Below, piece after piece: positions 58,722 to 64,000 of a stretch of 64,000 bases of DNA. Under the pieces are notes generated by a model. It was given only the letters and a program-made list of their open reading frames with translations, had not been told where the DNA came from and did no database searches. Within the stretch, counting starts at the first letter, position 1; each line of letters opens with the position of its first letter. The stretch comes from Oenanthe sinensis. Its lineage: Eukaryota > Streptophyta > Magnoliopsida > Apiales > Apiaceae. The stretch is from the NCBI GenBank assembly GCA_028671895.1, contig JAPMAC010000221.1, positions 8,742,001 to 8,806,000 on the forward strand, in the 5' to 3' direction. The position numbers were made by a program, and so were the translations under genes.

Positions 58722-60252
58722 TGTTAGTAATTGTGCTCTAGAGACAATACTTTTTATATTTTAAGGAAAATATTTATTATTAAGGATTATGTTTTATTGA
58801 TTATTATTTATTTATTATGTTTTATTTACTGCGTAATAAATTGAAAGCATAATAAATGTCCTTGGAATTTTGATACGTATTATATATCTTTAAGTATGTG
58901 ACTTAAAAAATGAGATTATATGAATAGTCTCTTATTCCTAAAATTCCCTAGTCGAGTATTATTATTTAAGGACAATAATAATGCACAAAGACTAGTATGT
59001 TTCTTGACAGATGACCACATCTCATTGGTCATAGGTATGGGGATACTAAAGTCAAGAACATAAGTGCATGTATCAATGCATGGCACTGGAATGACCCGCC
59101 GTGAGATTCTACATATTAAGTAAGTGTCATAAGTAATTCTCACTGTGATAATGGTGTAATGATCCTTAGACCTGAAATTATTATATTTCTATACGAAAAT
59201 TAATATACTTTGATTACATTAAAAGTTACCTTTGACCGGGTGATGATAAAAGTGGACATTGGGTATATTATGAATCGTATGAGAAATATGAATGATCTAG
59301 ATGGGATTTAATCCTCCTAATTTTAGGAGTGATATTATTGGCCTCTTGTTTGAGTGAGACTATGAAATGCACGGTCGTGCTCAAATGTTGATTTGATTTT
59401 AATAGTCTACTCATCGATCAAGAAAATAAAGATTAAATTATGAAGAGGATGACACGAGACATGCCTTGAGTTTAATCTATAATATCAAGATTAAAGGGAT
59501 TATATTACATGGAACATTATTCACGAAAGGCTTAATCGAATCACCGATTTATTATTATTACTTGGGTAGCAATGATGTATTACTAGATGCCGCTCATTGT
59601 TTACAATTTTAATTAGATATTAAAATTGTTGCCAACGTAATAATAACCTACAGGGTCACACACAAAGAACGCTTGAAGGAGAAATAATTTAAATTAAATA
59701 AGTAATTTATTTTATTTATGATATTAATTAAGTATGACTTAATTAATTATATAAATAGAATAAATGAATTACTTAAACTAATTCCAAAATTAATAATTAA
59801 TTAATTAAGTGAGACTTAATTAAATAATTTAAAATTTTGGATTAGTATTAATTATAATTGGATTATAATTAGAAAACTTATTCCTCTCTCTATATAATCT
59901 CTTTATGGGCTGATTTAATAAAATAGAGATTTTACAAAAACCCTAGCCGTTCTGAGAGAGGAGGAAGATAGAGAGAGAAGAAGTTTTCGGGTGCTAGTAC
60001 ACATCAATCCTTCATGAAAAGTGTTCGTGTGGATACCGTAGAGCGTAGATCGCGAGAGCGGGATACGTGGTGATTAAACAAGCTTTGGACCTCCATTAAT
60101 CTTCCATTAATGAACTGTTAAAGCTTCTAAAGGTATTTATTCTTTATCTCCGAATTAAATCTTTTGTTTTCGCATGGATCCTGAGGAGGGTTTCGCTATT
60201 TTGATTTATTTTTCACGTTTATTCCGCTGCGTTTGTGTCACGAAACCCTTCA
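58722..60252 (+). repeat. Element D 3' LTR (right copy)
   Basis: 1531 bp, TGTTAGTAATTGTG to GAAACCCTTCA, followed by aattc (60253-60257) of C2 pol, the same target duplication as the left copy. About 99 percent identical to 51118-52662 by eye; the length difference is fully explained by a 13-bp and a 1-bp indel. Confidence 0.92.
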
Positions 60253-61604
60253 AATTCTTCTACCTAGAAATTGACAACTTCTACTGGTGCTTTTTCTGTC
60301 AATTTTGCATCCTGCAAAATCAGCATTTGAATAGCCTATTAGTTTAAAGTCCAACTCTCTAGGATACCATAAGCCAAGATTGATGGTGCCCTTGAGATAT
60401 TTAAAAATTCTCTTAACAGCAATCAAATGAGGTTCCCTTGGATTTGCCTGAAATCTAGCACATAGACAGGTGGCAAACATGATGTCTGGTCTACTTGCAG
60501 ACAAATAGAGAAGTGATCCAATCATGCCACTGTATGCTGTAATATCTATAAGCTCACCACTGTCTTGATCAAGTTTGGTTGCATTAGCCATTGGAGTAGT
60601 AGCATATGCAGAGTCTTGCATTTGAAACTTTGTTAGTAGATTTTTTTATGTATTTAGACTGATTTATGAAAATTCCTTCATCCGTCTGTTTCACTTGCAA
60701 CCCTAGAAAATAACTCATATCTCCCATCATGCTAATTTGACACATGAACTGCATTAGCTTTGAAAATTTTTCATAGAGTTTCTCATTAGTAGAACCAGAT
60801 ATAATATCATCAATATATATTTAAATCAATAATAAATCTTTACCTTGAGTTTTGTAAAATAAGGTTTTATCAATTGTACCTCTTGTGAAACCACTTTCAA
60901 GTAGAAATTGAGCCAGAGTTTCATACCAGGCTCTTGGTGCTTGCTTGAGTCCATATAAATCTTTTATCCAATCTGTAAACATGATTTGGATATTTTGGAT
61001 TGACAAAGCCAGGTGGTTGTTCAACATATACCTCATCTTCAAGTTCTCCATTTACAAATGCACTTTTAACATCCATCTGGTAGACCTTGAATATCTTGTG
61101 AGCAGCATAAGCAGGAAAGATTCTGATTGCTTCAAGTCTAGCCACAGGTGCAAATATTTCATCATAATCAATACCTTCTTGTTGATTGTAGCCTTTGGCA
61201 ACTAGAATTGTTTTATTCCTTGTTATAATTCCATCATAGTCTGTCTTATTTCTAAACACTCACTTTGTGCCAACAATTGATCTGTTCTTTGGACTTGGAA
61301 CTAGGGTTCAAACTTCATTTCTTTCAAAATCATTTAATTCTTCCTGCATTGCAGTAACCCAATCCGCATCCTTTAAAGCATCTTCAACCTTCTTTGGTTC
61401 TGTTTAAGAAAGAAAACTATGAAATAGACATTCATTTTGAGTAGTTTCCCTTGTCTGAACTTCATTTTCTAGATCACCAATAATCAAATCAGGTGTGTGA
61501 TCTTTGGTCCATTTTCTTGGATGTGGAAAATTTCTTGAACTTGATGCTCCCCTATTATTTGTGCCTTCATAGTATGATTCCTCAGTAAATGTTGATCTTC
61601 CCAC
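60253..61604 (-). pseudogene. Element C2 pol: reverse transcriptase to RNase H start
   Basis: From 61604 downwards: EVQTRETTQNECLFHSFLS, then (past a stop at 61407) the RT fingers, KVYQMDVKSAFVNGELEDE, LDKDLYGLKQAPRAWYETLAQFL-type wording, then the active site whose codons before VDDIISGS include a stop (near 60821). The connection and RNase H start (YSNADFAGCKIDRKS) run up to the D insertion point. One frameshift near 60990 and a changed Trp codon at 61260. Confidence 0.85.
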
Positions 61605-61950
61605 TGAAGTTATGCTTCCATCAGTGTTTGATAACTCAGAGTTTGAATGATCAAAGTTAGAGTAATCAGTGTTTATGGTTTCAGAGTTTGATTCATCAGA
61701 GTTTAGGGTTTCAGAGTTTGTATTTGTTAGAGTTTATTCGGACTCTGAAATTCCAATAATTGAAGATTGGTTCTTCAATTTCAATAAGTGATTGTTGTTG
61801 CTCCCCCTCAACATCTGCAGAATCTTCAATTTCTATTCCATTTTTTTCTAAATCAGAGTTTAAGAAATCAGTGTTTAACTCATCAGAATTTACCTCATTA
61901 GAGTTTGTGTTCTGCAAATCATTTTCAAAACTCAGAGATTCTTGAGCATC
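61605..61950 (-). repeat. tcagagttt-rich integrase-RT linker of C2
   Basis: On the plus strand tcagagttt, tcagtgttt and tcagaattt recur about twelve times between 61618 and 61905. In the protein frame these read NSD/NTD (EVNSDELNTDFLNSD). Same position as 38578-38935 in C1. Confidence 0.85.
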
Positions 61951-63149
61951 TTTATCATGAAACCCTGCTATTTTTCCTTCATCAAAAGAGACATTAATAG
62001 ATTCCATGACTGCCCTGGTCCTTAGATTAAATACTTTGAATGCCCTTGAAGAAGTTTTAGAAGTTGTTGCATAACCAACAAAAATACCTTCATCTACTTT
62101 GAGAATAAAACATTTACTTCCAAATATGTGAAAGTATTTCACATTTGGCTTCATTCCCTTTATTGTTTCAGATGGAGTCATTCCATGTTTATTTATCAAA
62201 GTGCAATTTTGAGTACTACATGCAGTATTTACAGCTTCTGCCCAAAATTAATTAGGTAGCTTTACTCCTTCTAACATTGTTCTGACATCTTCAATGAGAG
62301 TTCTGTTCTTTCTCTCAACTACACCATTTTGTTGAGGTGTTCCAAGTGCTGAAAATTGTTGAATAATTCCTTTTGTTGAGCAGAATTCTTCCATTGCAGA
62401 ATTCTTAAACTTTGTTCCATTATCACTTCTTAGATTTTTTACCTTGTGTGGTGATCCATTTTCAATCAATGCAATATGATCAAAAATTAACTCAGTTGTT
62501 TCATCCTTTTTATGCAAAAAGTACACCCATATAAATCTTGTGTAATCATTCACTATCACCAGAGTATATTTCTTCTTTCTAATGGACATAATTTTGACAG
62601 GACTAATTAAATCAAGATGCAATAGATGAAAAGGTTGATCAATAGAACTTTTGGAAGACCTCTTACTAGATCTTTTTTCACCAATTCATTTATATTTTTA
62701 AATTTCAAGTGACACAGCTTTTTGTGCCAATTCCATCTTTCCAAAGATGATGCCTTTCCAAGTAAACAAGTTAAGGGACCATCAGATTTTACCTCCAAGT
62801 TAGCTTCAAATAAATTGTTATGTTTGTGACCAATGAGAACCACTTTGCCAGCCTTCTTGCTTTTGACTTCACAATGTGTTTCATGAAATTCCACAAAATA
62901 ACCTTTGTCTGTCATTTGACTCACACTTAACAGATTATGCTTGAGTCCTTCAACCAGAGCTACATTCTCAATGATGACATTTCCAATAATAATATTGACA
63001 TATCCCAGTGTTCTTCCTATGTTGCCATCTCCATAAGATACTGTTGGGCCAACATTCTCCTCAAAATCTGAAAGCATGGATTTATTTTCAGTCATATGTG
63101 CAGAACATCCACTGTCTATTACCAGGATGTTTTTCTTGTTTCCCTGCAA
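61951..63149 (-). pseudogene. Element C2 pol: protease, GAG-pre-integrase, integrase
   Basis: Protease: ILVIDSGCSAHMTENKSML. Zinc region: WNWHKKLCHLKF. After a deletion/frameshift near 62620 that removes the usual CxxC segment, the integrase core shows MHLDLISPV, LRSDNGTKF and NGVVERKNRTLIED (triad acidic residues present). The frame changes again near 62225 and continues GMKPNVKYFHIFGSKCF, FVGYATTSKTSSRAFK. Confidence 0.87.
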
Positions 63150-63153
63150 TCAT

Positions 63154-64000
63154 TTAATGCAAATTAGTTAGTAGATTTAGGACCCAAACAAGTTTGGATC
63201 CTTTCTTTTGAAACTTGTTAACTTTTGCAGCAGAAGTACTTTTATCAGAGTTTATGTTAACAAAGTTTGCATTATCAGAGTTTTCATTTTCAGAGTTTAT
63301 ATTTCTTTTATCAGCTTTTATCACATATGTTTGTTTGACAGCATGATTAGAAAAGACAAGAGTTTTATTCAGTTGACGCAATAGTTCATAATAGTTGAAA
63401 TACAAACTATAATATTCTTTACATGTGTAAATTGAATGCCATAAACTACCACAATGAAAACAGAGATTTTTTGGTCTATATCTAGGTTTTTTTCTATCCT
63501 CTAAACTAGGTCTCTCAGGTTCCTTCTTTTTATTTTATTTGCAGTCAATAGCAAGGTGATTTGAATTGCCTCATGTAAAATAGGTTTTTCTAGGAGCATC
63601 AGGGATATTCTTTTAGTTATTCTCCTTGGAAATTCCTATTTTTCCATTTCTATTCCTCTTCACCTTTTTAGCTTTGTTTTTGTTTGTGACTGCCTTCAAC
63701 TTTTCTTTAAGTTACTTTTGTGAGAGTAACCTTATGTTTATTGGTTTATTCTCTAATACAATATTAGATCATTTATTAGAGGTATTCTTTTCATTACTAG
63801 CTCTAACAAAATTCACAGGTTCACTCAGTTTTCTTTTTGTGTGTGTCTTAGTATGTGTCTCTTTATCAAATTCATAACCTAGGGCAGATGTCCAATTTTT
63901 GTTAGAAAATAATTGTTGGACTTTCTTGCCAAAGTTTGTCCAAACTCCGAAAGTCTCCTTTTCTTTAGTTATTTCAGATTTTAATTATTCAACTTGTATT
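63154..64000 (-). pseudogene. Element C2 gag, C-terminal part
   Basis: The window ends inside gag. Reading downwards: a coiled region (KSEITKEKETFGVWTNFGKK), Lys-rich KAKKVKRNRNGKIGI, a knuckle whose second ligand region is interrupted by a stop (GNSNHLAIDC), then an intact CCHC knuckle CFHCGSLWHSIYTC (about 63417-63458), and finally the WVLNLLTN-type end. NSD repeats (INSENENSDNANF) again come from the aactctga motif. Confidence 0.8.

Larger units (their letters stand above)
53414..60252 (+). mobile_element. Copia element D (TNT1-94-like pol), 5' truncated, with 3' LTR
   Basis: The plus-strand order is leader remnant, gag, integrase, RT, RNase H, polypurine tract, 3' LTR. No PBS or gag start survives at the left, where the sequence is fused to duplicated C2 pol. 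RT wording (KPIGCKWVFKKKTD, YEIWQMDVKTAFLN) marks a copia lineage different from the SIRE-like A, B and C. Its LTRs lack a repeated-motif array. Confidence 0.85.
45125..64000 (-). mobile_element. SIRE-like copia element C2, interrupted by element D; 5' end beyond window
   Basis: On the minus strand the order is gag (from beyond 64000), protease, integrase, RT, RNase H, spacer, accessory ORF (50183-45723), polypurine tract, 3' LTR (45622-45125). It belongs to the same family as C1 (collinear proteins, same aactctga motif). Element D and a duplication occupy 51118-60252 inside the RNase H coding region. Confidence 0.9.

Overview
This is a window of AT-rich plant nuclear DNA, most likely from a eudicot with a large, repeat-rich genome. 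The evidence is nested Ty1/copia and Ty3/gypsy LTR retrotransposons of plant-specific lineages (SIRE-like copia, Tat-like gypsy), plus Stowaway-type MITEs. I see no host gene, tRNA, rRNA or CRISPR array. The plant family cannot be fixed from the sequence alone.

Layout. 1-7890: minus-strand SIRE-like copia element A, nearly intact, with its 3' LTR beyond the left edge. It appears to sit inside a plus-strand copia LTR (E, to 8429). 8431-11090: 3' part of copia element B1 (accessory ORF, polypurine tract, LTR). 11091-20218: Tat-lineage gypsy element on the minus strand (gag-PR-RT/RH-archaeal RH-INT). It carries an additional, apparently intron-containing ORF on the opposite strand at 11817-13988. 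20219-24275: non-coding DNA with a Stowaway MITE. 24276-29580: 5' part of copia B2; its 5' LTR holds a solo LTR (24773-27256) that itself holds another solo LTR (25118-26542), both with 5-bp target duplications. 29581-34552: AT-rich non-coding DNA with a MITE, a TA microsatellite and a 49-bp tandem duplication. 34553-45124: plus-strand copia C1 (LTR-gag-pol-accessory ORF). 45125-64000: a second C-family copy, C2, on the minus strand and tail-to-tail with C1. The pol of C2 is interrupted by copia element D (LTRs at 51118-52662 and 58722-60252). The D locus contains a 2.3-kb duplication of LTR plus flanking host sequence.

How the parts work together. Each autonomous element has the usual logic: gag forms the particle, protease/RT/RNase H/integrase copy and insert the element, and the LTRs carry promoter and ends. 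All copies seen carry stops, frameshifts or truncations. Families B and C also have an accessory ORF between pol and the 3' LTR. These proteins look nuclear and coiled-coil-rich, with basic nuclear-localisation-like stretches, rather than envelope-like.

The strongest unexplained signal is that each LTR family carries its own short, densely repeated 8-10 bp motif: aaccgtcga/aactatcga in A, tcaaytgat/tcaayggat in B, aactctga in C, and gatcgagat in the solo LTR related to A. In family C the motif also pervades the pol linker, 3' UTR and accessory ORF, in more than one reading frame. With the nuclear accessory ORFs, this suggests a family-specific protein-motif recognition system, analogous in logic to the VANC anti-silencing proteins of VANDAL elements. 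That is a hypothesis, not a demonstrated function.
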